Shown: in pieces, positions 24,367 to 33,760 of the stretch | Numbering within the stretch: the stretch's first letter is position 1 | How the letters are laid out: every line of letters starts with the position of its first letter | Assembly (NCBI RefSeq): GCF_020966755.1 | Contig: NZ_JAJKFT010000002.1 | Span: 682,001 to 746,000 of the forward strand | DNA: 64,000 nt | Direction: 5' to 3' | DNA from: Blastopirellula sediminis | GTDB taxonomy: Bacteria > Planctomycetota > Planctomycetia > Pirellulales > Pirellulaceae | Notes under the pieces: generated by a model | Database searches by the model: none | What the model was told of the DNA's origin: nothing | Seen by the model: the letters and a program-made list of their open reading frames with translations, nothing else | Translations under genes and position numbers: made by a program

Positions 24367-25283
24367 TGATGCAAAAATCCTTGCGGCTCCAAGCGTTTTC
24401 CCCCTACATGATCGGCCCAAATCCCTTCGCCGGCAACAAGGGTTCCGATCACCGTGACCGAAGTCCCGAGCAGCCCTTCCGACGCCAACTTGGCAGCCGC
24501 CTCCGGAGACGCCGTAAAGAGCAACTCAAAGTCTTCGCCGTCGCTCAGGGCATGCTGAAGCGGCGTTTTGCCCGAGCTTTCGGCCAACTTCGCCGCGGCC
24601 GGCGAAACGGGAACCGCCGGCAGATCGACGACCGCCGAGACGGCGCTTTCTTTCAGCATCCGCGAGAGATCAAGCAACAGCCCGTCGCTGATGTCCATAG
24701 CCGCGTGAGCCAATCCCTCGACCGCCAACTTCCGCGCTTCGTTCACCCGCGGCGTGAAATCGAAATGATGTCCCACGATGCTGCCGCCAAGCTGACCGGT
24801 GACCAACAAGACGTCTCCTGGTTTCGCCGCGCTGCGGAGCAGGGGAGGCGCTGCGCCGCACGAACCAAACGCGGTGACGCTGATCGCCAGCGGACCGCTC
24901 CAGCTGTTGGTATCGCCGCCGGCGACGACGCAATCAAACTGTTCGCAGAGGGGAAGCATTCCTTCGTACAGTTTGGTGGCCAACTCAAGGGTTGTCCCTT
25001 GCGGCGGTCGCTTCGGCAGCAGCAGCGACACAACGGCGGCGATCGGCTCGGCGCCCATGGCGGCCAGGTCGCTCAAATTCACCGCCAGCGCCTTGCGGCC
25101 GACGCGACGCGGGTCGACTTCGGCGAGGAGAAAATCGATCTCGTCCGAAATCAAATCGGTCGTCACGACCAGGTCTTCTCGATCGTGCCAATGCAGGATC
25201 GCCGCGTCGTCTCCCAGGCCGATGCGCAGCCGCGGACTGGAGGCGAGCGAATTGCGCAGATGCTGAATCAGTTCCGGTTCCAT
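24363..25283 (-). CDS. thiL: Thiamine-monophosphate kinase
   Basis: A 306-residue enzyme that phosphorylates thiamine monophosphate to the active diphosphate. The PurM/ThiL fold is recognised by IGLGDDAAIL near the N terminus, TTDLISDEIDF, the glycine-rich ALAVNLSDLAAMGAEP, VVAGGDTNSW, and later AMDISDGLLLDLSRML and LSDGEDFELLF, which bind metal and nucleotide. It lies 33 bp downstream of the CHAD gene, and its stop overlaps the tsaE start by four bases, so the two are translationally coupled. Confidence 0.95.
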   Translation of the reverse strand: MEPELIQHLRNSLASSPRLRIGLGDDAAILHWHDREDLVVTTDLISDEIDFLLAEVDPRRVGRKALAVNLSDLAAMGAEPIAAVVSLLLPKRPPQGTTLELATKLYEGMLPLCEQFDCVVAGGDTNSWSGPLAISVTAFGSCGAAPPLLRSAAKPGDVLLVTGQLGGSIVGHHFDFTPRVNEARKLAVEGLAHAAMDISDGLLLDLSRMLKESAVSAVVDLPAVPVSPAAAKLAESSGKTPLQHALSDGEDFELLFTASPEAAAKLASEGLLGTSVTVIGTLVAGEGIWADHVGGKRLEPQGFLHQ

Positions 25284-25316
25284 GCGTTCTATTATCGCTA
25301 CTCGCAGCGACCAGCG

Positions 25317-26246
25317 TTAGTCATTGGGAACGCGGAGATAGCGGTCGAAACGCTGTTTCAGGTCGGAGATCAGCCCCGGCGTCCACCATTGGCGGAACGT
25401 TTCGCTGCCGCGGTGATACGACTCTTCTTCGCCGGCGATGGCGGCCTGCAAGAATTCGGCGACGACGGCGTCGTCGGTCTTTTTCGCCCAGGCGCCGATC
25501 TTGTTGATGGCGGTCGCATGATCGTTGATCTCGCCGAGCCGTTCCTGGACGTTTTCGAAGTAAGGATAAAGGTCCTGACGAAAGCCGGGCTCAAAGGCGT
25601 CCGACATCAATTCCATCGCGTACCGCAACCGCTTCGCTTCGATCCGCAGTTGATGCAGCGTATCGGGCGCCGCCAGCGTTTGTTCGGCCTGGTAAAAGAA
25701 CTGCAGGACGATCGAGTCGAGATAGAGCGGCGCGATCGTGCGAAGCGATTCTTCCTGGCCCGAGTCGCGCCAGCGCAAACGAGGAACGAACCGCGTGAAC
25801 TTTTGTCCCAGATCTTTTTGGCTCGCCCACTCGGCGACTTCCAACAGCTGCGTTTGCGCCTCTTTGCGGAGCGACCGCAGAAACTTCAGCGTCCGCTGCG
25901 CCCCGTTCGATTCCCCTTTGTTCTTCTTCGCCGCAATCCGGGCGATGAAGACGTCCAGATCACGCGGTTCCCCGGCGGCACGGCGGATCTTTTTCAGACG
26001 CTTGCGCAGTTTTTCGCTGCGGCGCAGCGGCGCGAGCGGCTGAAACAGCTCGAGCGCCGCTTGCGAGCGTCGGACCGATACGCGCAGTTGATGAACGTAC
26101 TCGACGTCTTCGTCGGGGCGTTTGGCGGCCAGCGGAAGATAATAGATCACCAGGCCGAGACGCTCTGCGAGTGCGACGCGCGCAACCTCAGAGATGAGCG
26201 TATCGGGTTTGATCCCCTCCAGCCATTTCGCTTTCTTGATCGTCAA
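25317..26246 (-). CDS. CHAD-domain protein (polyphosphate-binding)
   Basis: A 309-residue protein. The most economical start is a TTG at 26246 that overlaps the ppx stop (TTGA). The CHAD pattern is clear: VHQLRVSVRRSQAALELFQP in the first half and LHQLRIEAKRLRYAMELM in the second, each with the conserved His and spaced Arg/Lys on helices. CHAD domains bind polyphosphate through these basic residues and often locate to polyphosphate granules. Placement directly behind an exopolyphosphatase of the Ppx/GppA family supports a role in polyphosphate storage or turnover. thiL follows 33 bp downstream. Confidence 0.9.
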   Translation of the reverse strand: MTIKKAKWLEGIKPDTLISEVARVALAERLGLVIYYLPLAAKRPDEDVEYVHQLRVSVRRSQAALELFQPLAPLRRSEKLRKRLKKIRRAAGEPRDLDVFIARIAAKKNKGESNGAQRTLKFLRSLRKEAQTQLLEVAEWASQKDLGQKFTRFVPRLRWRDSGQEESLRTIAPLYLDSIVLQFFYQAEQTLAAPDTLHQLRIEAKRLRYAMELMSDAFEPGFRQDLYPYFENVQERLGEINDHATAINKIGAWAKKTDDAVVAEFLQAAIAGEEESYHRGSETFRQWWTPGLISDLKQRFDRYLRVPND

Positions 26247-27853
26247 CTTGCCGGCGCTCCCGCACTTGCGCTCGTCGAAGTCGGCTTTCCTACGCAAACG
26301 ACGACTTCCAAATTGAAGACCTTCTCAAAGAACTCGGCTCGGCTACGAGCGGCCCAGACGTCAACCTCGGCGTCTCCCTGGGCAGTAAGGATCAATTTGA
26401 CTTGCGTCAGCGTCGTCTCCGCTTTGACCGCTTTCACATGCTGGCTATGGCTTCGATCGAGGGCGCCAGCCAGGCGCAAGATCGAAGCGAGTGCGCGAAC
26501 GCGCTCCTGGTCTTCCGGCGACAGTCGCGTGAAGTTGCGATGCTTCCGTTTCGGGTTCGAGCCGCGATGGTACCGCGCGACGTTGGCGACAAGTTCCAGC
26601 TCATGCCGCGACAGCCCCGGCAGTTGGCTGTTGAGAATCAGGTTGTAGCTATGCTTGTGATGCTTTTCGTAGTTGATCAGGTAGCCGACGTCCTGCAGCA
26701 CCGCCGACGCATAGATCAGCCGTGCGTCGGCCGGCGACAGCTTCAGCGGTTCGGCCAGTTGTTCGTACAGTTCGACCGCCAGGTTCGCCACATGCAGCGT
26801 ATGCGGCATGTCGACGCCGCAGCTTTTGGCGAAGAACTCCATCTCCTGCTTCGAGTCTTCTTCCGAGACCCGCGCGTCGTCGGTCGGGTCGATCATCGAG
26901 ATGATCAGCCCGTCACGGATGCCGCGATCATGGACGTGCAGCACGTTGACTTCCAAGCGGGCCATCATTCGATCGATGATGATCAAACCGGCGACGATGA
27001 TGTCGGCGCGATCGGCGTTCAGTCCAGCGACGCTGCGGCGCTGCTTCATGTTCATTTTCTTCAGGGTATCGAGCATGTGACTGACGTCGGCATGCGTGAT
27101 CCGATAACCCCATTCCGGCTGACCGACCTCTCCCTTGTGCGCCATCATCATCGCAGCGAGGGTCGTAAAGGTGCCGCCGGTGCCGTACATCGCCTGCGGG
27201 ACGAACGGCTTCTTTTTGATCGTCTTTCTCAGCTCCCGATCGACTTCCTCGGTCATCCGCTTGTAATCGTCCGGCTGCTCGAACAGCGTCGTCTGCGGAC
27301 CGTAGAGCTCAGTCATTCGCACCGCCCCCAACTGCGTCGCGAAGATCTGATCGACGTGCCCGGCCGAAGCCAGGATGATCTCGGTGCTGCCGCCGCCGAT
27401 GTCGGCGATGGCGATGTTGCGGTCGGTAATGTCGAACGCCCGCGCGACGCTCAAGAAGGCGAGCTGCCCTTCTTGCTCGGCCGAGATGACGTCGATGTCC
27501 AGGCCGACGTCGGCCGACGCCCGCGCACAAAACTCGGTGCCATTTTCCGCTTCCCGCACGGCGCAAGTAGCGATCGTCTTCGTGAAGTTCACATCAAAGC
27601 CGGAGGCGATCTTCTTGAAGCGGCGGAGCGCGTCGAGCGATTCCTGAATCGACTCTTCGTCCAGGCGACCGGTCGAACTGACGCTGCGGGCCAACCGCGT
27701 CGATTGGCGTTCTTCGTCCAGCACGCGATAGTCAGGACCAGGCGTCACCTGGGCGACGACCAGACGCAAACTGTTCGAGCCAATATCGATCGCCGCGAGC
27801 TTATCGCCCGGCGATAGCCGCAGATCGGAGTGCGTGTCGACGATTTTCTTCAT
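26243..27853 (-). CDS. Ppx/GppA-family exopolyphosphatase with a C-terminal HD-like domain
   Basis: A 536-residue protein of the Ppx/GppA phosphatase family, which removes terminal phosphates from polyphosphate or from pppGpp. The actin-like ATPase fold is shown by LAAIDIGSNSLRLVVAQV, TCAVREAENG, ISAEQEGQLAFLSV and IADIGGGSTEIILA. The C-terminal ~200 residues form the helical HD-related domain (SPADARLIYASAVLQDVGYLINYEKHHKHSYNL is the core region, with ARYHRGSNP after it). Its stop overlaps the start of the CHAD gene. sixA is divergent 190 bp away. Choice between Ppx and GppA activity is not possible by eye, though the CHAD neighbour favours polyphosphate. Confidence 0.92.
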   Translation of the reverse strand: MKKIVDTHSDLRLSPGDKLAAIDIGSNSLRLVVAQVTPGPDYRVLDEERQSTRLARSVSSTGRLDEESIQESLDALRRFKKIASGFDVNFTKTIATCAVREAENGTEFCARASADVGLDIDVISAEQEGQLAFLSVARAFDITDRNIAIADIGGGSTEIILASAGHVDQIFATQLGAVRMTELYGPQTTLFEQPDDYKRMTEEVDRELRKTIKKKPFVPQAMYGTGGTFTTLAAMMMAHKGEVGQPEWGYRITHADVSHMLDTLKKMNMKQRRSVAGLNADRADIIVAGLIIIDRMMARLEVNVLHVHDRGIRDGLIISMIDPTDDARVSEEDSKQEMEFFAKSCGVDMPHTLHVANLAVELYEQLAEPLKLSPADARLIYASAVLQDVGYLINYEKHHKHSYNLILNSQLPGLSRHELELVANVARYHRGSNPKRKHRNFTRLSPEDQERVRALASILRLAGALDRSHSQHVKAVKAETTLTQVKLILTAQGDAEVDVWAARSRAEFFEKVFNLEVVVCVGKPTSTSASAGAPAS

Positions 27854-28044
27854 GCGGCGGCGCTTTATCCTTTCGCGGCGTCAGCGATCGACGATAATTC
27901 GAGAACTGGAAAGTACTTCCTCCGCTCAAGATAACAAATTCCGAAACTGTTCACGATGACCTAAATCGCGACCTTAGGGGACTCGACCCGGCGATTTGTA
28001 GCGCAGGGAACGATGCTCCTCATAATGTCCCCCACATTGGACGA

Positions 28045-28566
28045 ATGCCCCCCATGCTGCAGCGAAGATTGATTGTGATGCGTCATGCGAAGAGCGCTTG
28101 GCCCCAAGGGATTTCCGACCATGAGCGCCCCCTGAACAAACGCGGACGCGCCGCCGCGCCGCTGGTCGCCGCCGAGTTGCAAAGCCGCGACTGGACGCCG
28201 GAGGTGGTCGTCTCGAGCGACGCGCAGCGGACCGTCGAAACATGGGAGCGGATGAAGGACCACTTTTCGCCGACGCCGCAAGTCATCTTCGATCAAAGTC
28301 TCTACCTCAGCGGCTATTCCGAGGTAGTCAGCGCCGCGATCCAACTTCCTGACTCTTGTGCGACCGCCCTCTTCTTGGGGCATAACCCCGGTTGGGAGAT
28401 GCTCGCGAGCCAACTTGCCGGCGAGACGATCGACATGGCGACCGGCGTCGCGGTCCTGTTTCAGACCGCCGCCGAGAGCTGGAAAGGGGCCTTTTCTGGC
28501 CGGGAGTGGGAACTGGTAGGGATTATTCGTCCGCGTGAGCTCGAAAAGGAGTCCGAGAGGCACTAA
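28045..28566 (+). CDS. sixA: SixA-type histidine phosphatase
   Basis: A 173-residue member of the histidine-phosphatase (phosphoglycerate-mutase-like) superfamily. The catalytic motif is LIVMRHAKSAW, with RH at the nucleophilic histidine; LNKRGRAAAP and SSDAQRTVETWE follow; FLGHNPGWEML carries the second catalytic His. SixA removes phosphate from phosphohistidine in phosphorelay or PTS proteins. In several bacteria SixA-like genes sit beside CHAD and Ppx genes, as here, where it is divergent from ppx. A role in phosphate metabolism is therefore a reasonable inference, while the natural substrate is unknown. Confidence 0.88.
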   Translation: MPPMLQRRLIVMRHAKSAWPQGISDHERPLNKRGRAAAPLVAAELQSRDWTPEVVVSSDAQRTVETWERMKDHFSPTPQVIFDQSLYLSGYSEVVSAAIQLPDSCATALFLGHNPGWEMLASQLAGETIDMATGVAVLFQTAAESWKGAFSGREWELVGIIRPRELEKESERH

Positions 28567-28614
28567 CTTGCGCGCAAACAAGTGATTTCCGAGGGACTTT
28601 CACCCATATTTCAA

Positions 28615-28643
28615 TTGCAGTTTTGTACAAAAACAACTAGAAT
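28615..28643 (+). promoter_or_regulatory. Sigma70-like promoter of the cytochrome/DUF1553 gene
   Basis: TTGCAG (28615-28620) and TAGAAT (28638-28643) are spaced 17 bp apart. The spacer begins with the 12-bp perfect palindrome TTTTGTACAAAA (28621-28632), which could be an operator. The gene starts 72 bp further on. Confidence 0.6.
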
Positions 28644-28714
28644 TAGCTCCCACCTTCCTCAATACCGCCCTCTTTTTTTACGGCGGCTAATCCCACCCTC
28701 TAACAAGCGAAGCT

Positions 28715-31700
28715 ATGAACGCACCCAAGCATTACGCTGCGTTTTTCTGCTCTCTTGCCTTCCTGATTTCGACAGGCTTCGTCCGTGCGGAAGAAATCAG
28801 CAAGGAGCAAGCCGCTTTTTTCGAAAACGACATTCGCCCGCTCCTGATCAAGCGCTGTTTTGAATGCCACAGCGATGAGTCGGAGAAGGGGGGACTGCGC
28901 CTTGATTCCCGCGGCGCGATTCTCTCGGGCGGCGAAAGCGGGGCCGCGATTGAGCCCCACAAGCCGGAAGAAAGCCTCCTGATCGAAGCGATCAATTACG
29001 AAAGCTTCGAGATGCCCCCGGCCGGCAAAATGCCCGACAACGAGATTGCTTTGCTCACCAAGTGGGTGAAGATGGGCGCCCCGTGGCCCGGCGGCAATGA
29101 CGCCCCGATTCGAACCACCGCCAAAGACAAGATCACCGAAGAAGATCGCCACTACTGGGCGTTTCAGCCGTTGGCCAGCGTCAACCCGCCGCAGATTGAC
29201 GAAGAGCGCTGGAACCGCAACCCGATCGATCGCTTCATTCGCCAGCAGCAGTTGGCCAAGGGGATTACTCCCAACGCCAAGGCCGACAAGCTGACGCTCT
29301 TGCGTCGCGTTTGCTTTGACCTGACCGGCTTGCCGCCGACTCCCGAGCAAACCGAAAAGTTCATGGCGGACCAGTCCCCCAACGCCTACGAAACGCTGGT
29401 CGATTCGCTCCTCGATAGTCAACACTTCGGCGAACGGATGGCGACCCATTGGCTCGACCTGGTGCGCTATGCCGAATCGGACGGTTACCGCCAAGACGCC
29501 TATCGCCCTTATGCGTGGCGCTATCGCGACTACGTCATCAATAGCTTCAACCACGACAAGCCGTACGATCAATTTGTGCTCGAACAGCTGGCCGGCGATG
29601 AAGTCGCCCCGGACAATCCCGAAGCGATCGTCGCGACCGGGTTCCTGCGGCACTGGATCTACGAATACAACCAGCGCGACGTCCGCACCCAGTGGCAGAT
29701 CATTCTGAACGACATCACCGACACGACCAGCGACGTCTTCCTCGGCGTCGGGATGGGTTGTGCGAAGTGCCATGACCACAAGTTCGACCCGCTGCTGCAG
29801 CGCGACTACTTCCAGCTGCAAGCCTTCTTCACGCCGATTTTGCCGCGGAACGACGTGCCTGCGGTCACGCCGGACGAACTCGCCAAGTACAACGCGGCCC
29901 TCACCAAGTGGGAAGAAGATACCCGCGAGATCCGGGCCAAGATCGACGAGATGGAAGCGAAGCCGATCGCCGGCGCGATCAAGAAGCAGACCGAGATGTT
30001 CCCGGACGACATCCAGGTCATGATGAACAAGCCGCCGGCCGAGCGTACGCCCTACGAGCATCAGATCGTCGAGATGGCGTACGAACAGGTCAACATGGAA
30101 ATCAGCCGCCGCCGCGAGCAAGTTGGCGACGACGCGAAGAAAGAAGAGTACAAGAAGCTGAAGGAAGAACTGGCGAAGTTCCCCAAGCCGGCCGGTCTGC
30201 CGACCATCTATTCGGTCAGCGACGTCGGCCCGCAATCTCCGCCGACCTTCATTACCGGCAAAGAACGTTTGGGGGAAATCTCCCCCGACTTCCTGACGGT
30301 GCTCGACGCTTCTCCCGTTTCGATCGAGTCGTCTCTCAAGTCGACCGGTCGCCGCTCGGAACTAGCCCGCTGGATCACCAGCGACAACAACGCGCTTGCC
30401 AGCCGCGTGATCGCCAATCGCCTTTGGCAATGGTGCTTTAGCCGCGGTCTGGTCGAAACGCCGAACGACTTTGGCAATCTCGGCACGCCTCCCTCGCATC
30501 CGGAGCTGCTCGACTGGATGTCGCAGGAGTTCATCGACCAGGGGCGAAGCATGAAGTCGATGATCCGCATGCTGGTCACTTCGGAGACCTACCAACTGGC
30601 GTCGACGCGCATGCCGGAATCGGACAAGCTCGATCTCGAAAACAAAACCTATTGGCGCAACCAGGTTCGCCGCATGTCGGCCGAACAAGTCCGCGACGCG
30701 ATGCTGGCCGCAGCCGGCAAGCTGGACCGAACCACCGGCGGTTCGAGCGTCAGCGGCACCACGCCGCGGCGGAGCGTCTACATGAAAGTGATTCGCAACA
30801 CGCGTGAACCGCTGATGGACGCGTTCGATTTCCCCGAACGTTTCAGCAGCGCCGCGACTCGCAACACGACCACGACGCCGACCCAATCGCTGCTGCTGAT
30901 CAACGGCGATTTCCCGCTACAGCAAGCGACGGCGATGACCGCCGCGATCCGCAAAGCCGGCAAGTCAAGCGAAGAGCGGATTCGCGCCGCCTACATGCTC
31001 GCCTACAGCCGACAGCCGACGACCGCCGAACTGGAAGGGGCGCAGGAGTTCATCCAGGAGCAACTCGCGATCACTCGCGAAAACTCCGCCAAAGAAAAGC
31101 CGCTGGCGATCGCCAAGTTTAAGAGCGTCGACAAGCAGGGAGTTCACCTGAAGCCGGACGCCGAAGTTTCGCAACTGTCAGCCAGTCTGCAAGACTTTAC
31201 CGGCGCGTCGTTCACCGTCGAATCGATCGTTCAGCTTGATTCGCTCTACGAAGACGCTTCGGTCCGGACGATCGCGTCGCAGTGGAACGGCGGCAATAGC
31301 CAACCTGGCTGGAACTTCGGCGTGACCAGCAAGAAGTCGCGCTACACGCCGCGGAACTTGATCATGCAACTGGTCGGCGCCAACTCGCTCGACCAGACGG
31401 TCTACGAAGTCCTCCCCTCCGGCATTCACTTAGAGCTGGGGCGTCCCTACTATGCCTGCTTGCAGTACGCTCGCGACGACTCGGGCGCCGCGGAGGTTCG
31501 TTTCTTCGTCCAAGACCTCTCGGAAGAGAACGCGCCGCTGCAAACGGCGGTGGTGAAGACCGAAATCATCGCCGGGCTCCGCAATGAATACCCGCTGGTC
31601 ATCGGCGGTCGCACCGGCACGAAAAGCTGCTCGTTCGACGGCTTGGTCGCCGAAGTTCGTGCTGTCCCTGCGGTCCTCAGCGAAGATCAACTGCTAATCC

Positions 31701-31888
31701 AAAACAGCGGCGACGTAGCCGAAGTGGTTGGCCACTGGAAGTTTGAAAAGCCGACCGGTTCGCTTCGTTCGCTCGAAGGGGGAGTCGATCTCGTCTCTGG
31801 AGACGCCGCGGTCAGTTCCGACAACGCCGCGTGGGTCGACTTCTGCCACATCCTGCTTAATTCCAACGAATTCCTTTACGTGCCGTAA
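28715..31888 (+). CDS. Planctomycete cytochrome c/DUF1549/DUF1553 protein with a C-terminal LamG-like domain
   Basis: A 1057-residue secreted protein (signal MNAPKHYAAFFCSLAFLIST). A planctomycete-type cytochrome c domain begins with the haem motif CFECH, and EMPPAGKMP supplies a candidate distal methionine. DUF1549 follows (NPIDRFIRQQQLAKG, FGERMATHWLDLVRYAESDG, GMGCAKCHDHKFDP, a second haem motif CAKCH). DUF1553 comes next (RSELARWITSDNNALASRVIANR region, LASTRMPE, DAFDFPERFSSAATRN). Residues ~800-1057 look like a concanavalin/LamG beta-sandwich. These proteins are a hallmark of planctomycetes and are thought to act in polysaccharide breakdown. It is 4 bp from the DUF1501 gene. Confidence 0.93.
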   Translation: MNAPKHYAAFFCSLAFLISTGFVRAEEISKEQAAFFENDIRPLLIKRCFECHSDESEKGGLRLDSRGAILSGGESGAAIEPHKPEESLLIEAINYESFEMPPAGKMPDNEIALLTKWVKMGAPWPGGNDAPIRTTAKDKITEEDRHYWAFQPLASVNPPQIDEERWNRNPIDRFIRQQQLAKGITPNAKADKLTLLRRVCFDLTGLPPTPEQTEKFMADQSPNAYETLVDSLLDSQHFGERMATHWLDLVRYAESDGYRQDAYRPYAWRYRDYVINSFNHDKPYDQFVLEQLAGDEVAPDNPEAIVATGFLRHWIYEYNQRDVRTQWQIILNDITDTTSDVFLGVGMGCAKCHDHKFDPLLQRDYFQLQAFFTPILPRNDVPAVTPDELAKYNAALTKWEEDTREIRAKIDEMEAKPIAGAIKKQTEMFPDDIQVMMNKPPAERTPYEHQIVEMAYEQVNMEISRRREQVGDDAKKEEYKKLKEELAKFPKPAGLPTIYSVSDVGPQSPPTFITGKERLGEISPDFLTVLDASPVSIESSLKSTGRRSELARWITSDNNALASRVIANRLWQWCFSRGLVETPNDFGNLGTPPSHPELLDWMSQEFIDQGRSMKSMIRMLVTSETYQLASTRMPESDKLDLENKTYWRNQVRRMSAEQVRDAMLAAAGKLDRTTGGSSVSGTTPRRSVYMKVIRNTREPLMDAFDFPERFSSAATRNTTTTPTQSLLLINGDFPLQQATAMTAAIRKAGKSSEERIRAAYMLAYSRQPTTAELEGAQEFIQEQLAITRENSAKEKPLAIAKFKSVDKQGVHLKPDAEVSQLSASLQDFTGASFTVESIVQLDSLYEDASVRTIASQWNGGNSQPGWNFGVTSKKSRYTPRNLIMQLVGANSLDQTVYEVLPSGIHLELGRPYYACLQYARDDSGAAEVRFFVQDLSEENAPLQTAVVKTEIIAGLRNEYPLVIGGRTGTKSCSFDGLVAEVRAVPAVLSEDQLLIQNSGDVAEVVGHWKFEKPTGSLRSLEGGVDLVSGDAAVSSDNAAWVDFCHILLNSNEFLYVP

Positions 31889-31892
31889 GCCC

Positions 31893-33341
31893 ATGTCATC
31901 GACTGTTTGCCAACAACACGGCGTCCCGCATCACGAACAGGTCATCGATCGTCGCCAAGCGCTGCTGCGCACCGGCGCCGGGTTCGGTTCGCTCGCCCTC
32001 TCGTGGATGATGGCGCAAAACGCGCGCGCCGATCACGGCAGTCTGGCCGAGAGCAACCAGATGGCGCACCTGGCGCCGCGGGCCAAGAACGTCATCTTCC
32101 TCTTCATGGAAGGGGGCCCGAGCCACATCGACCTGTTCGATCCGAAGCCGACCTTGAACAAGCTGCACGGGCAACCGCTCCCCAGCTCGTTCAAGAAGGT
32201 GATCCTGGCGATGGGGGAAGGGAAAGCGCCCCTCTACGGTTCGCCTCGCAAGTGGAAACAACATGGCGAGAGCGGCCTCTGGATTTCGGATTGGCTGCCG
32301 CATACCGCCCAGCATGCCGACGACCTGGCGGTAGTCCGCTCGTGCCATAGCGACGGGATCAACCATGCCGGCGGCGTTTGCCAGATGAACACCGGCGCGA
32401 TCATCGGCGGTCGTCCTTCGCTCGGCAGTTGGGTCAGCTATGGCCTGGGGACCGAGAATGAAAACCTGCCGGCCTTCGTCGTGCTGCAAGACAACAATGG
32501 CACGCCGGTCAACGGTCCGCGTAACTGGGGAACCGCCTTCATGCCGGCCGTTTACCAGGGCACCCGCTTCCATGCCGGCGAAACGCCGATTCGCAATCTG
32601 GAAAACCCGGACGGCGTCACCGATCTTCGCCAAAAATCGAAGCTCGCTTACCTGAACCGGATGAACCAAGGGTTCGCCCACGAGCATCCCGGCCAGAGCG
32701 AACTCGACGCGCGGATCAAGAGCTACGAGCTCGCTTTCCGCATGCAGGTGCACGCTCCCGAAGCGATCGACCTGGCGCAAGAAACCGAAGAGACGAAGAA
32801 CCTGTACGGCATGGACGACAAAGAGACCGAAGCGTTCGGCCGCAACTGTCTGCTCGCACGCCGCCTGGTCGAACGGGGCGTTCGCTTCGTGCAGCTCTAT
32901 CACGGCACCGGCAGCAAGTGGGACGCCCATAACAACATTGAAAAGAACCACTCCGAAAACTGCCGTTCGTCCGACAAACCGGTCGCCGGGTTGCTGACCG
33001 ACCTAAAGCGTCGCGGGCTGCTCGACGATACGCTGGTCGTTTGGGGGGGCGAATTCGGTCGCACGCCGATGAGCGAGCAAGGAAACGGTCGCGACCACAA
33101 CCCGACCGGCTTCACCATGTGGTTCGCCGGCGGCGGCGTTCGCGGCGGTCAGACGATCGGCGCCACCGACGAAATCGGCCTGCACGCGACCGAAGATCGG
33201 ATGCACGTCCATTCGCTCCATGCGTCGATCCTCTACCTGATGGGGCTCGACAACATGAAACTGACCTACTTCCACAAAGGTCGCCCCGAACGCCCGACGG
33301 TGAACGAAGGGGAAATGAATATGAAGCTGATCACCGGGTAG
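31893..33341 (+). CDS. DUF1501 (sulfatase-like) secreted protein
   Basis: A 482-residue protein from ATG 31893, four bases after the preceding stop; a longer in-frame extension would run into the upstream gene and is rejected. The N terminus carries a Tat-like signal (DRRQALLRTGAGFGSLALSW). The DUF1501 body shows VIFLFMEGGPSHIDLFDPKP, where alkaline-phosphatase-like enzymes hold a metal-binding Asp, then VVRSCHSDGINHAGG, and WGGEFGRTPMSEQGNGRDHN with further probable metal ligands. DUF1501 proteins regularly accompany DUF1549/DUF1553 proteins in planctomycetes, and the pair probably forms one operon and one extracellular system, perhaps for sulfated polysaccharides. Confidence 0.92.
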   Translation: MSSTVCQQHGVPHHEQVIDRRQALLRTGAGFGSLALSWMMAQNARADHGSLAESNQMAHLAPRAKNVIFLFMEGGPSHIDLFDPKPTLNKLHGQPLPSSFKKVILAMGEGKAPLYGSPRKWKQHGESGLWISDWLPHTAQHADDLAVVRSCHSDGINHAGGVCQMNTGAIIGGRPSLGSWVSYGLGTENENLPAFVVLQDNNGTPVNGPRNWGTAFMPAVYQGTRFHAGETPIRNLENPDGVTDLRQKSKLAYLNRMNQGFAHEHPGQSELDARIKSYELAFRMQVHAPEAIDLAQETEETKNLYGMDDKETEAFGRNCLLARRLVERGVRFVQLYHGTGSKWDAHNNIEKNHSENCRSSDKPVAGLLTDLKRRGLLDDTLVVWGGEFGRTPMSEQGNGRDHNPTGFTMWFAGGGVRGGQTIGATDEIGLHATEDRMHVHSLHASILYLMGLDNMKLTYFHKGRPERPTVNEGEMNMKLITG

Positions 33342-33378
33342 TTTCTAATTCCTGGCGCCACGTCATATCCTGGTGCCT

Positions 33379-33488
33379 GGTGCCATGCTCTTGCGGCGTC
33401 TTCGCCGCATGAGCATGTCTTCGCCCTCCTGGCGAAACGCATGGAAGACATGCTCTTCTCGCGAAGACGCGATAAGAGCATGGCGCCA
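33379..33488. repeat. ~110-bp double-palindromic dispersed element, copy 2
   Basis: Begins GGTGCCATGCTCTTGCGGCG and ends TAAGAGCATGGCGCCA; the inner hairpins are as in the copies at 23762 and 45706. It lies 37 bp downstream of the DUF1501 gene. Confidence 0.85.
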
Positions 33489-33760
33489 CGTGCAGGCTAA
33501 TTGACCGGCGAATTCGCCCCTCTGCTAGAAACGCTCAAAAAATTTTTCCCCTGAGCGGCATCGATCATTCCGTCTCGTAAACGTAGCGGATCGCATCTTT
33601 CCACTACGTCCGTTTTGCGCAGCTGGCGCTTGCTCTTGCGCCTCGCTAGATCTCGACGACAACCCTCGCCAGCGCAAATAATCGGTAAATGGCCCGACGA
33701 AAACCGTTCGTCTGGCCCGACACGCAGCAGCATACGAAGACACTATCCGAGGGGCGTACG
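33489..33760. other. Gene-free stretch before the dehydrogenase gene
   Basis: With the preceding repeat this makes about 420 bp without a gene. GAGGGG stands just before the downstream start codon. No promoter pair is clear and no other feature was recognised. Confidence 0.35.

Noticed and set aside
24366-26648. 760-codon open frame on the plus strand
   Set aside because: Antisense to thiL, the CHAD gene and part of ppx. Composition is dominated by Arg and Gln and there is no recognisable fold.
26402-27817. 471-codon open frame on the plus strand
   Set aside because: Antisense to ppx, which has all its family motifs; the frame shows the same shadow composition.
28700-30235. 511-codon open frame on the minus strand
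   Set aside because: Antisense to the cytochrome/DUF1549/DUF1553 gene, which carries haem motifs and domain signatures.
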